A stretch of 64,000 bases of DNA, taken from Struthio camelus (Eukaryota; Chordata; Aves; Struthioniformes; Struthionidae). The stretch's first letter is position 1. Each line of letters starts with the position of its first letter. The notes under the pieces were generated by a model. It did not search any database. It had not been told where the DNA came from and was given only the letters and a program-made list of their open reading frames with translations. The stretch lies in the NCBI RefSeq assembly GCF_040807025.1, contig NC_090943.1, positions 21,915,213-21,979,212 on the forward strand. The letters are read 5' to 3'. This document shows positions 1 through 13,235 of this stretch, piece after piece. The position numbers and the translations under genes were made by a program.

Positions 1-2618
1 CAGAGGAGGGTGACGATGAGTCCCAGTCTCGGAGGGGTGAGTTGAGGGCAGTCTCACATTGCTGTGCCGTTCCCAAGCAGGACGGAGTTTGATGGCACAA
101 GAGTAGTCCTGCCCAGAAAATTATTTCGTGAAAGACATTTGACAGGCAATATTGAGCATTTTGGAGAGATCATTTTATCATATTAAATGGTAGTAGCGGC
201 GCTGCGATCCTGAAGGCTGCCATCATGCCTTAACATGTCTAGACTCAAGGGAATTCACCATTACGCCCGTTGGTGGGCTTATTCCTGATCCTTTCCAGGG
301 CAGCCAGGGAGCGCACACCAGGCATCATTGCCTTGTTACGACCCTCTCTAGGGAAACCAAAATTTGAGTTGCTCCCATCTCTCACTATTAGCTGTGGGGT
401 GCATGCGTGTTTCCGTTTACCGAGGATCAAGCGTTGCTGTCTGAGAAGTATCTGCCTCTGTCCCTCTCTGCTGTGCCCAGAGTGGTGAGCTAAAAAACAT
501 GCCTGGGCAATCTAGCTGTGGTAAAGGTTTGCCAGATTACAAAACGGCTAATGATTTTCAATAAACTGAACTGTGAGTGTTGAAAGCAGAACTGCAGTTT
601 CCTATCTGTTGTCATTTTTAGTTCCTTGGTCTTGGAAAGAACCCTAAAAATAAAAGGAATTAGGCTTTGAGCATTTACACATGAAAACTGAGAACTATCA
701 CTCAAGTATTTTACCTACTAGGGACATTTGATATCCTTTGAGAGATTGCCAAGTGAAGAAAATGCTACAAATAGAGAAGAAGAAAGAGATTAAAAAAAAA
801 ATTAGCATTGAAAGTATTTTATTTGTTTTTCCATTTTCTTTCTGTGCGTTCAATCAATTATCTTGGTGGCTGAAATCTTGTAAGTGAAACTGGCTCTCTG
901 GAAACACAATCTCAAGGGCAGACTGAATTTGGAGGGGGTCAGCGGGTGCTGGGGTCTGGGCCTGCCGGCCTCTACTTTGCCTCTTAGTGTGCCTGTTCTT
1001 GGAGGCTTGAGCTAGACGGTGACGCCAGCTTTTGAGGGAAATCTCTTTAAGAACTGATGTGTTCATTGTAGATTTTCTACTCCATATTAAAGCTTTGTAC
1101 CTGTCTTGAAAATAAATACTATGTTCAGCCTTCTTATGTGCAATGAAATAATTCAAGCGAGTAAAATATTGGCTAAGATTAACAAGACTGTCAGCGTCCA
1201 GTGGAGTTAAAGAAGGATGAAAGCTTCTTCCCAGGGTATAGAAACCAGAGAGACCCCAAAACAAAAGCCTAAATATCCCCAGGAATGGATGTGTCACCTG
1301 TTAAATTCTTCTCCCAGCCGAGGAACAGACACGCAAACAAGAGACTTTTCCTAACTTCTGCGCGGAGACACCAACGCAAGTTACCCGAGAGACTCCAGGC
1401 AAGGGTGGAGAAAGCCTGGACTGAACGACCATCACCCAGCCCTAGCAAGGTGGCGTTTGCTAAAAGTAGGCAGGCCATTTCGGGGAATTTCATATGAGGC
1501 ACCAGATGTGAAGACCTGGCTGAAAAGATCTTCCCTTTTTGACAAAAGCAGAAATATGCTCCCATGAAAGGAAGGATTTTGCTCCCAGAGGGCAGCTCAT
1601 ACAGTGGCTAGGCCTGGGCCAAAGACACAGTGACATGTGGAGATGATCATGAAGATTTTGCCAAAATGAATTTTGAATTATGTACATGCATAAAAATCCA
1701 TGAATGATGCAGGCTCAAAAACACGGCAGGCAGTCCCCAGCTGAAAACACCTACAAGATATTTGCCAAAAGTATAACTGTAAGATAGAACTTGTAGAGTC
1801 CTGTTAATCTGTACAGCCTAAGCCCACCAGCAATAAAGGGTATTTCACCGTCTATCAGTTAGGGAGCAAATCTTTTTTTGGATAGGTAGAGAAAGATTTG
1901 GTAAGTGCCATTGAAATAACAAGCATCAGCTCTCAAATGGATACATTTTTGCACATTAATAAGTCAAAAAAGACTTCAATATAATAAATTAAAAAGAATT
2001 CCTACTTAAAGATAAGTATTGTAAATAGGCTTTTTGCTGAAGTAGGAGTTTTTAAAAAATGATGTTGTATAATAATTATTTCTTTGTGTAGACTATTACA
2101 GGACAGTATATTCATTTGTGCATCATGCTACATTAGGTTAATTGGCATCTATTTCAAAAGAAGAATTCGCTGAGATGATAGCGTCTTGTAGTCAGTTGTA
2201 TCGAGTATGATAAGAATGACTACCAAATTTAAGGAAAAAAGTGAAATGTTTAGGAAACGAATTACCGGAGAAAAAAAAAGGGAAGTTATCACACTTCAAA
2301 CTCATCTTAGAAAAAATTCAGAAACTTTTTGAATCCAGCACTGGAAAACCGTCAAGGAAAACCATAGTTTTCACTTATATTTTCACTTACATTATTTAAA
2401 ATTTTCCATAAAGCCATTCTTTATGCCATTAGGATTTTTTGCATGACTTTCAGTTATTTTATTCTCTTAGGTAATCCTAAATTCTTGGCATTTAATTTGT
2501 TTGTATGTGTAATGTGCATTGGAAAGAGAATAAAACTAATTCTTTTCTGTAAATTAGATTTTCTATGGCTATCAGCCCCCTAAAATACTCTATTTTGTGC
2601 CAATTTTGGTGTAGGGGA
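1..2618. other. Intergenic DNA, no gene recognised
   Basis: Ordinary mixed-composition DNA. The longest open frame (minus strand, 854-1297, 147 codons) has low-complexity, arginine/glutamine-rich stretches but no recognisable domain, and no convincing splice sites frame it, so I treat it as chance. No tRNA, rRNA, LINE or LTR was recognised. Conserved regulatory elements cannot be excluded without an alignment. Confidence 0.6.
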
Positions 2619-2641
2619 ATATTTATTTATTTATTTATTTA
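2619..2641. repeat. Short (ATTT)n microsatellite
   Basis: About five consecutive ATTT units, a simple tetranucleotide repeat. No flanking LINE sequence was recognised, so it is probably not a retroelement tail. Confidence 0.85.
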
Positions 2642-5600
2642 GTGGTGGAAAGTAGAAAGAGCATCCACAGGAACAGAGGTTGTCTTTTATGTGCATTTTT
2701 CTTCTTACCCTCAACATTTGAGTCACATTATGGTGAATCAAATCTACTCCTAGCCAAGAAGTATGCAGTCCATTAGCATGAATGAAATGGTATTCCTGAA
2801 ATGTGCTTTTACTTCTGCCCTAAAAACTAATCCTTCTCACTTTCATTGTATTTCTAAGTAAGTTTGAACCTGGAACTTGTTTCCTTGTAACCTGGCTATT
2901 AGACTCTTTTTCCATTGGCAAGAGACAGACAACTTGGTGTGTTCATCCAGCTCAGGGCCCCATTTATACAGACAAATTTACTGTGCCAGAAGTTACATTA
3001 AAGCGTCATACTGCCCTAGTTGTTTTAAAACAGGATTCCATAACCTGGTAAGCTTTCCTACATAAACATTTACCTATGTAGAATTTATGCCTTCAATTTT
3101 TACTTTTTTTTAAATCAAATTTTTCGTTCTTGAAGCAGTGAAGACAACTCCCACATATAAACCATCACATTGCCTTTTGCTGTTTTTGGAGAAAAAATAT
3201 TGTCCATTATGAAGGCTAGCCTTTTCCTTCAGATTTACAGCATTATACAGACACTTACTCATCTGAACAGGATCAAGAGGCAGGAGTCAAACAAATGGAT
3301 GCTGCTGGACTTACCAGCCCGGAAAGAAAATAAAAGAAGGAAAATGGCCTCTACCTATTTTATTTCCCACTAAATGATGATAAACATGACATAAAAGAGC
3401 TCTCTTAATTCTCTAGATGTGATCTATATGAGAGTATCTGATACTCCAACGTGATTACGATGCAGTCTGCTAGCAGTCTTGGTGATTTCACACGGTGACT
3501 TTGGGTACAGATGCAGAACAGCGCACATGTTTGCTTGAAATAGCCCAGTGACTGAGAAGCAGGTATTTAAGGCAGCACCTAAGAAAGTTCTTCCTTGGAA
3601 TGATATGTCTGTCTGTGTAACTGAATGCATACGACAAGGAAGTAGAGAGATTTAAGCATTATTATGAGGTATAACTAGAAAAATTTGCTGAAATAAAGTT
3701 AAGAATTGCACATATAGAATAAATACTTTCTGATTCTTAGCTGTGTTTTACTATCTGATAATAGGGAAGTTTTTACCCAAAGAAAGTTATTGAAATATTA
3801 TTTGAGATATTTATAATGAAAATGGACATATTCCATGCAGCTTAAAAGATAGACTACATTGTTGGTAGGCCTTTCTACCTTTCATTGCCTTTGTCTTGCA
3901 AGTCATGATCCAAACTGTGAACACTGTGCAACTTTGTGTGTGTTTAACATTAATACCTACTAACACGCTTTAATTGGTGTAATCGCGTAACGACAGTGAT
4001 GTTTGCCTTTGATGAAGTTTTGACTCTGTATTTAATGCTGAAAAAATTGTCAGATGTGCCCATCGCATGCAGTGGAGGTCAGCGCAGAGGTCCCCAAGCT
4101 ATGGGTGGCACAGGTGAATGTGACTGCAGCCCTGAGCTGTGCAGCGTGGGTTTCGGCAGGGGTCCTCCACGTGGTGTGACTGTGTAGCAGAGCTGGCTGT
4201 CCCAGTACAGTGCTCAGGCGAGGGGGTCTGCTGCTCCGGAGCCTGCAGCTAGCGTGGTTGGCGTTAACTTAAACCTCTGTGCGCCACGGTCCGCTGCGAG
4301 GCACAGAGGGAAAGCCTTGCAAAGCCTTGGGCTAATTAAGTTTTACTTTAGAAGTCTTGCCCCGCTGAACTCCATGACAAAACTGCTGTTGACTTCACAG
4401 GGATAAAACCTGTCTCTTATTCTTCCTAGATTTTGGATAGAAAACTCAGCTTCCACTAAAGTTAATGGAAGTCACATGCCCGTTCCAGGAGGAGAGGAGA
4501 TCTCTTTCATCTCTCGAGTACCATGCTCCTCTGTGGCACTTCCAAGGCTGCATCAGTTATCGCAGGTCCGTTTATTTTAATGATGCAGCAGGAGTGTCCT
4601 AACTTCCTATGAAGGTACTTTGTTGTAATTATCTTGTATGTCTAGGGGCACCACAAGGGGTTACATTTATTTTACTGCCAAAGAACTGTTGTTTCAGCTG
4701 CAGTTCTATGAAGAAACAATCACATCTCCAGCAGTTTGTTAGATTAATCACAGGTGTGTAATCCCAGCACATACCCTAGAGGGTATATCCTTTGACCCGT
4801 TTCCTTTTTTAAAGGGGAAACTCTGAATTAATATCAGTTGCCTTGCTTATCACAGTTCACATTGGGTTTCTGCAGGATGCTGCGAAAAATAAACTAAAAG
4901 CTTATATGACCTCTATTTTACTTGCGTATAAATGAATACTGTAATTTAAAAAACCTGAACTGCTCATTGGCAAAATTGCCTGGAAAACTGAAAATTAATG
5001 ATAAAGAGTTGAAGGCAGTAACTGGTCCAGTAACTAAGTAAAGCCTGTACAAGGGAAGGATTTGTCTACCCTTAGCACCTAACGGTGCGTCTGTGTTCTA
5101 TCCTAATGGCATTAAAATAATTAGTTCATAACATCATTTTTTATTATTTTGCAGTTGGCAATAGCTAAAGATCACTGATCCTCGGGAATCTGCATAGTCA
5201 TTTTACAGGTTGAAAGTAGATTTTAACATATTAATTATTTGTTCAGGACTGGGGTAGCTTAAAGATGCATCATTTTCAGCTTCATTCAATGCCTCATGTT
5301 GCAAAATGGCATTAAATGAAGGTTAAGAGTGTTCAGAAAGAAAACTGAAGGTTTTCTGGACTATGAAAGGTTGTTACATTTCAGTCATGTAACTATCTAA
5401 AATAGAAACAAGTAAAGATCAAAGAACTAAGCCTTTTGTAAACTGCCGTTAGTTTAAAAGCCCCAGCTGGGGAAAAATTCCAAGTGTTTTGGACAGAACA
5501 TAAGTTTACGTTTTTTATAAGTTGAATTCATGCAATAAAATAACCTTAGGAAGAGAATCTCTGTATAGGAATGAATTTCTTTACATTTCTCTAAGTAATT

Positions 5601-8219
5601 CATAGAAACATAAGAACTATTTTACTTAGCCGTATATTTTAAGTAATTTTGGCTGCTAAATCTTCTCTTTTTTTTTTGGAAATGAGATTTTTATTTCACC
5701 TGAAGCAGTGAGCTTAGTGGATGGGCGTCAGTGTCTACCACAGCACTTCAGGGGTTCGCGCACACTGTGAGAAAGTGGGATGGAATAGTAGGGCTTCAGA
5801 TAATCCATATCTGCATTTCTGAATTGCCATTTTGAGGGCTCCACTGAAACAAATTAAGAGCATAGTAAAACCCCTCCTGAAGGTTGTACCATCCTGAGAC
5901 TCAGCTCCATGCTAAGATGTAGGAGTACGTTAATCACAGAACTTGCACCAAAATAGGTATTTAATTAAGGCGATGAATGCAAATGAAAAATGACTCTTGG
6001 CATGGATTTTGCAAGGGCTTGCGCAGGAATGTGCACCTTCCTAAGCACAGAGCCTCGCTGACTGCTTGTTGCTGGAGACCCAGATGTGCAGCAAGCCACA
6101 GCAGAGTTTATAAAGCAGTGAGGAAGTCTGGGAAAAACACCATTCTGAAAGGAGTTAAAGTTTAATCTTCATGCTGTCTGTATTCTTCACACATGCTGTC
6201 CTGGAACTCCAGAGTGACTCTTGGATATATAGGAACTGGCCTTAATATAACTCTCTTGTATGCCCTAAGGATCTGTTCAATATGCACAGTACATCCTTAG
6301 TTCCCCTATTTATCACCAAGCAAAGAAAAGCAAGCTTGCTAGTGGTTTAGCAGAAGTCTGTCTAGGGAAGTAGTGATCTGGCAGGTCTCGCAGAGCAAGG
6401 CAGAGCTGCCATTCTTCAAGATATTTATATGAAATGCATCTAGTGGGAATTCACATTCCTTTGGGGATTTCTTTCTTGGACAGGGTATTGCAAGTAATAA
6501 CCTTTAACTGCTATTAATAATCTATTAGCTCCTTTGATGGGTCTAGCGAGCACAGCTGTGTGACAGGAAATCTTGTTTAGGGAGAATGGATGTACAGAGT
6601 CCACCCTGAAAAAGATATTTGTGGGAAGAAGAAAAGAGATTTAAGAAAATAAATGTGCCTTGCTTCAGCTCTGTGTTTGTTTCTCTTATTATGCTTTATA
6701 TGTGCTTAATAATAGACTCAACTTCAAAGCCCAATTAACACTTTTATGAACACAGTATGACTGGTGAAATAGTTCACATATTTTTTTGCTAAAGAGAAGG
6801 TTGTTTTCCGCTAGTGTGAGTTCCTGTAAAGGCTTTCTCAAAACAGACAGTACTTGAAACCTAATTGAAAATGACAACTTATCATTCTACAGAAAACTGC
6901 AAGAATGAATATTACATTTTTTGCTATGAGATTTCTTTGGTGTCTCTATGATTGAGCTGGTGACTAATGCCTACTCCGCTTCCTGCATATGGTCTAGTGC
7001 AGTGATAGAAGATTAATGGAAGAAAATGTCTAATATTGGGAATATAAATATTTAACTTTTCAGGCACTGCTAATTTGTTAAATTTGGCCTGCAACGATAC
7101 AAACTATAAACAACCACTGTATTGCAACAGAAAGAAGCAACCTTGCTTATTTCTATTGAATCATTTCATTTGCTGGTATCTTTGCCTTGAGACTTGCAGA
7201 AAGAGCACTATAGTAAGAAGGATGCATATTGACTTTATAAAAAGAGAATAAACTTCCCACTTTGACTGCTTTCATTAAATGTTTAGCTATATAAGTTTTA
7301 CCAAAGGACCATGTAAGAACTGAATGAAGCCGTCAGGATTTCTCCTCGCAGTGATAACTTGGACTTGTTCCAGATGTTTCTTTTACAAAATCCTGGGAGT
7401 ACTTTCACTCCGTTAAGTCTTGGCAGGAGAAAGTCCTAACAATTGCCACAGCCAGGCTGTGGAATAAGTTTATTAGTGTTTACAGACAGAAGAAGCTGAA
7501 CGATCATAAATCCTATTCCAGTGGAGTGTTTTACATTATTATTGTTATTTGAATTTTAAAATGGGAAATGCTAATAAATGAAAACTTGCCTTTACTGAAA
7601 TCAATGGAAATAATTTACAGCGATTTTAATGCAGCAGAATTTCATCCAAGATCCCTGCTCAAAGTGTTTGTTTAGTGAGACCAGAGTATGTTGGATACTT
7701 CACAGGGACATGGTACAGAGAAAGCTCCTCTCCCTAATTTCCTATGAAAATTCATTAAAACTCACGATATGTCTGAACAGGCAGTGAAGGCAGTCTGCCT
7801 GGGAGGAACTCGTTTCATTAGACCAGGATATAAAGATAGGATAAAACTTATGCAAAGACTGGGCCAGACATGCCTACTTATGTGTATACTTGTGTTTACT
7901 TTACATATGCCTCTGTCTTGCTCTCTGATGACCTCACTTGACGCAGTGGGACAGCTCACCGAGTGCTGCTAGCCAGCATGGAGAGACCATGGCCCTCTGT
8001 AGTGAAGTTAGCATTAAAATCTGGATCTGGGGGGCTAAACCCAGTGCACTATCCACAGGCAATCCTTTCTCTGATCAGCGACGAAAGCCCAGTTCTGACA
8101 CATATTAATACATCAAACCTCAAACACATTTTCTCAGTTTCAGAAACACTACATGTAAGGAATATTGTTAAGACTTAAAGCTTTGAAACTCCGTGAAAGC
8201 ACCTTCAGGCACTCGGTCA

Positions 8220-8375
8220 GGCACTTCAGGCACCTGGGCGTTACGGTAGTTATACTGCCACGCGGCCCTTTCCTGTCGGCTACCTGCCTCGCTGCTCGTT
8301 CCCGTTGGGCTTTTCCACCGTCGGCCGCCCGGAGCCCGGGCGCTGGCATTCGAGGGGCTGCAGACCCCTTGGCAG
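8220..8375. promoter_or_regulatory. Candidate orphan CpG islet
   Basis: Roughly 15 CpG dinucleotides in about 150 bp, including CGCGG, TCGGCCGCCCGG and CCCGGGCG clusters, in flanking DNA where CpG is rare. It is far too short for a classical CpG island and no gene starts here. It could be an orphan enhancer or alternative promoter, or an old GC-rich insertion. Function is inference; the CpG cluster is seen directly. Confidence 0.3.
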
Positions 8376-11300
8376 GCTGCTGCTGGCTGGGGCTGCCCTG
8401 GCTTGGTGCCAGCGCCTCTGCCACTTTGAAGGACTTCTCTGAACCACATCTGTTTTTTCCAGCAACTGAGGACGAGGCAGCACTAATTTGAGGACTAATC
8501 CGGCTAACTGTGAAGAAGCCCGGATTTGTTGTTTGCTGATAGGGTTCTGATTTTTCTTTTTTATCTTAGAGGAATTTTTAATCTCAGCTGTATGCTCTAG
8601 CATGTAATACACACAGATTTGAGAATAAAGACTGTGATTCTGTATGTGATTAAGTACTTCTGTATTCTGTATGGGCTTCTATAAGTAGCAGAGTGTGGAA
8701 ATGGGAATGCTATGTTTCATTTTTGCAATTAAGCATAGGTATCTAACAGCAAAAAAGAAAATAAAAGAAAAGAAAATACTTTATGAATTTCAGATAAATT
8801 TTGTTTTAAAATTGTACATAGCATTCCAGATATGTTTGGTTGTGTATTATAGCACTTGCTAGGTATGTGTTTATGTAATGTAACCAATGGCAATCTCTCT
8901 GAAATTAACTGTGTAGTAGTAACACCTGTTTGTCAGCCTGAGATGCAATAGCTCTGGGATTTAATGCTGTGTAACTCTTCCCGGAAAAACACAATTCTGC
9001 CTCGTGCTTCAGCAAAGGCTTAAAATGAGACGGAAATATAGCAGAATTGCACAGAATATTGATTGAGTACCTCATTCTGTGACATTACTATCATTTTTTC
9101 ATCCAAAAAGCCTCAGCCTTTTTCAGCAGAAAGAAGAGTTTGTGCTCAGAGAACAAAGGCCTGCTCTGTATTTTGACTCCTCATCGTTCACCGTGTGCCA
9201 TGTGTAACGTACTGCAACTATTTGCAAGGCTTTTTGCTGAGACACTATTATAGCGTCAGTGCCTTATGAAAATGATTTGTCTTTCCATCACACACGTGCG
9301 TGCGTTTATTGTTATTATTTCCAGTTCAGAGCTGCAGAACTGTGTGCAGGAGTGTGAATGGAGAAGCCAGGGGGACCGCTTCGAGATACCCGGGACCTGA
9401 TTTTCCAGAGTATCCAGAAAACGTAGCAATTTGTATGCTCAAAGGCTGACTCCTGTTTCCTTTAGTGGAGGCTCAGGGAGTTCTCCGGCCCCAGAGCATG
9501 CGTTAGGCTTGCCAGAAAAGAGGAACTTACGGTTTGTGTGAAAGCTGTGCTTCAAGCGAGCTCCCGAAGCAGCCTGCGGCAGGCGCAGGGGCCAGACTCA
9601 ACTGCCTTAACCACAGGACCAAGTCTCCCTTCTTGCAAGTCATCAGCGGGGTGGAAACCTTTAGATTTACCGCACAGATCGCTGCTGCTCAAACTAACGG
9701 CACAGCCGGTTGTAGTAGCAGGCTGTTGCCCTCGCGGGGCGGAGGGACGGGGTGTGTGGCAGCGGGTTGCACAGCCGCTGGGCTCCCTCTCGGCTCTGGA
9801 GCAGCGTGCTGCAGCGTGCCTGCAGCTTGCACTTTACTTTCTTCAGCCTGTCTTGGCTCTGTTTCACCCCTCCAAATCCTCATTTCAGTTCCAGGCTCTC
9901 CATCTCCTTTCCTAGGTCCTTTCTAGGGCTCCGCATCCCTGTCGTGTTCTGGAGTCAGCCGGAGATGCTGATCCCAAAGGGCCATATCCCGGCCCTGGGC
10001 TTTTGCCTCCTGCCCAGCATTTTGCTGGGGTTTAGGCCCTCTCGCTGCACCTCGAGCCCTGGGTGTATCTGTGTATTCAAACCAGGACACTTTGGTACCC
10101 CCCAGATCCCCCAGGGGACCATGAGAGAGAGAACAAAAGGAGATTTTTTCCCCTGGCCTCCTCTCTTAGCAGTGCCAGGGAATTTAGCTATTGATCTCTA
10201 ACAAATTATCCACTTCATTTTTTTTTTTTTTTTAGGAATACAATTTGGGTGATTTCCTCCCTTCTGCCCCTCCCAAGAATAGCAAGAGACAAACCCTGCA
10301 CACTTAGATAACTGCCTTCACAAATTTCAATTTCCCTACTTGGAAATAGGAAGGCTCCAGGGACTCTCATGAAATGGTTGCCAGAATTTTGGACCAGAAA
10401 GTTTTGTCCTTCACTTTTGTCTTTGGATATGACTGAACTGTTATTGATGCAGCTTTCAAATAAGTCAGGCTGGGGTGGACACTACACGAAAATTTCAACC
10501 TGGAGGTTCAAGTGAAAACAGAGACTTGTTATGGAACGTGCTCGGATCAGCTGAAGTTTTGGCAGAACTATCCGCTCCTCCCCTGATTCTTCTTTATACC
10601 TTCCATTCCTTCCTTGTGTTGCTCCCTGTGTGTGAACTGGCAATGACAAAAATGTTGAGATATCAGTTCCAGGAAGAAAATTAAAGAACTGGTTTTGAAA
10701 GAACTTTACCAGAGGAATTAATAATACAGCAAATGAGCCAAAATAACTTAAAACTACATGGAAGAGATACATAACTAGTATAATCTTAAAACAGAAAAAA
10801 ATAATCTTAATACAGAAGTTCTTGTAAGTTTTTAATATGGTAAGAAACAGTGACGGGTAACTGGTACGGGATAGCCAGCCAATTAGGGCTAGACCTTGCC
10901 CAGTCCTCAGGGTGTTAAGTCATGAGGGTCTCATTACCCCTGCAGGGAGAGGTCACTGCTCGAGACTGAGTTCAAAGCTGGAGGAACGTGCTCCTCTTAC
11001 CATGTAACCACTAATAAAAAGCTGTGTTACTGCAAATATGGTAATTGGATGTACTTAATGTATCACTCTGTTTCTAGGCAGGTCAGATCTAACCTTTAGC
11101 CTTTTATTAATTTATTTATTTTATTTATTTTTAAATCTGCAGTTACTCAGACCAGTCTGACCCTGTTTTAAGACCAGCTCTAGCCCAGGTCATTCCTTCT
11201 ACTGTTTTTCTTACTGCTCCTTCTTTTGTCTTCCCTTTTGAGCTCAGGCTAAAGCTTAACTGACACAGGACTCTAGAGAAAGCTGTTAATGTTAGCAGAT

Positions 11301-13019
11301 TTTAGTGGACCTCTGCCCCTACTGCCATTCTTTTCCTATATTTCCTACTTGTCCTTCACATCGGGAGTGATAACTGGTCTACCCTCATGAAGTGCCCAGG
11401 CTCACAGAGGTCTAGTTTGGAAGCTGGGCTCCTAAGTGCTGCCCAGGGTCTCCACATGATATTTGGGACACTGCAGGTGGATCTATTTTGTCCTCAATGC
11501 TCTGAAGTGTTAGAGCATACAGCAGCAACAGCTTGGATAAGTAAAACTGTAAAAGCTTTATCAGCTGTCAAGATTCTCTATCATCCTGTGGACTGCATTT
11601 TCATTAGGGGAAGTGCTGCTTGCTCTTTCATGTCACTAAAGATGTTTTTTGATCCCTTGCTGCTTGCTTATTTACATGGAGAGGAATCATGTAAATGAAA
11701 GGAGTAGAAACAAGTAAGGTTTTGGCAGTATTTCAGATAGAGGACATAAAGGAGCCCATGCTCCCTCATGGACTGCAAGGCTTCAGAAAAACAGTTTCTC
11801 TTTACAACTAATTGGAAAAATTCTGCAGTCATTTTAAAACTGAAGGTTGAGCTAGGATCAAACTGCAGCTGTTAATTACTAAGCAGATTTCATGGAAGTT
11901 TGGGCAGTTTTGACCTGATGCGGATGTGCTGTTTCTGCTTTAGACAGTCTCATTCTTGTTGAGAAGAATTTTAAATAGTGCCTGTGTCAAAATCTCTGCT
12001 GGTAACAGCGGAGACAAAATGACCGAGGTATATTCTGAGGTAGTGAGTATTAATCATTGCTAAAACATAGTACCTAAGCCTCAAAGTGCTTTCTAAACAA
12101 AATCATCAGTAATGGGTACATTTGTTTTTCCTTATCTAAAGCATAGATACAGTGCCCATGTCTATAGCCAAAATCTCTTGTAAGAAACTGTTTCAGCCAG
12201 AGATCAGCTTTAAAAATGCTAAGTTTATGGTGAAGTGACACAAACTTACGGTATTTTTCCCAAGACTTAACTGTCGTATACTAATGCAACAAAAATTATA
12301 ATGTTATTTATAGTAATGTCTTCTAACCGTTCCCGGAAATACTGCTTCTTCCAGCTAGTATTTGATGTCTTCTATTGCATATTGCAGTTTATTTGTGGCT
12401 GTAGAGTAAAGTAAGTGGAAATAAAAATTTTCCTAGAAGTGATTAGGAGAGATCCACCTGTTTAGGAGAGAGAAGATAACATCATCATCAAGATACTAAC
12501 TGTTTGGGAACAGAACATTTTAACTCATACTTGCACTTAAATACATGTTGACAGATAAGTGCTGATTTAATGGTGGTTAAGCTTCAATGAACTGTTGGTT
12601 ACCCTTGCTATATGACTCCCTTGCTCTCCTTGAAGAGGGTACTGATCCGCATAGTCCAAGCACTTGCCCATCACTGCAGGTCACTCACAATCTAATTTTT
12701 AGCAACTAAAATATAGTTAAAGTCTGTCAACAGTTGCCTTATCCCTTTCAGTCAGTGCCAAAATAAATTATAACAGGTCAAAACTTATCCTTTTCTGGGT
12801 TTTGATTTTCTTCAAGAAAATAAAATGAAAATACAAAATCCTCTCAGAGTCTTTTCTCTCTAGGGTTGGGCGCTTTCCAAGATTCGCTCAGCTCTCACCC
12901 CTGGTCCTCTAGTAACACAAGGAACTTCAGAGTCCTCTCTGTAGAGGGCTGCCGCTCCTTTCTTTCGCATGACTGGGAGAATGTGCTGCAGCCTCATCCC
13001 TTCGGAAGAGGACGGTTTT

Positions 13020-13235
13020 CCAGGCAAACGCAGCAGCCCGCAAGGCTCCGAGTCAGGTGCAGGCGGGACGTGCGGGACCTTGCTTGCCAGTTGCCAGCCC
13101 TGGAAGTGCTCTGGTGGGAAGGAGGAGGACACTGGCGCACGGGACCGCGGCTTCGTGCGCCGCGGCAGCCCCTCTGGGCCCAGTGAGGTGAAACCGGCAG
13201 CGCTTTTTCCCCTTCCCCGCAGACAGGACAGGGTC
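13020..13235. promoter_or_regulatory. Candidate orphan CpG islet with GC hairpin
   Basis: A CpG-rich patch about 200 bp long in CpG-poor surroundings. It includes a perfect 7-bp inverted repeat (CCGCGGC at 13,145-13,151 and GCCGCGG at 13,159-13,165) around a 7-nt loop. No gene is attached. The overlapping open frames on both strands come from base composition. A regulatory role is inferred only. Confidence 0.3.

Noticed and set aside
854..1297. 147-codon minus-strand open frame
   Set aside because: No recognisable domain, compositionally biased tail, no supporting promoter or splice sites; expected by chance at this window size.
9534..10201. Several overlapping 125-149 codon frames
   Set aside because: They overlap in different frames within a GC-richer patch and begin mostly at non-ATG codons, the signature of stop-codon depletion rather than coding.
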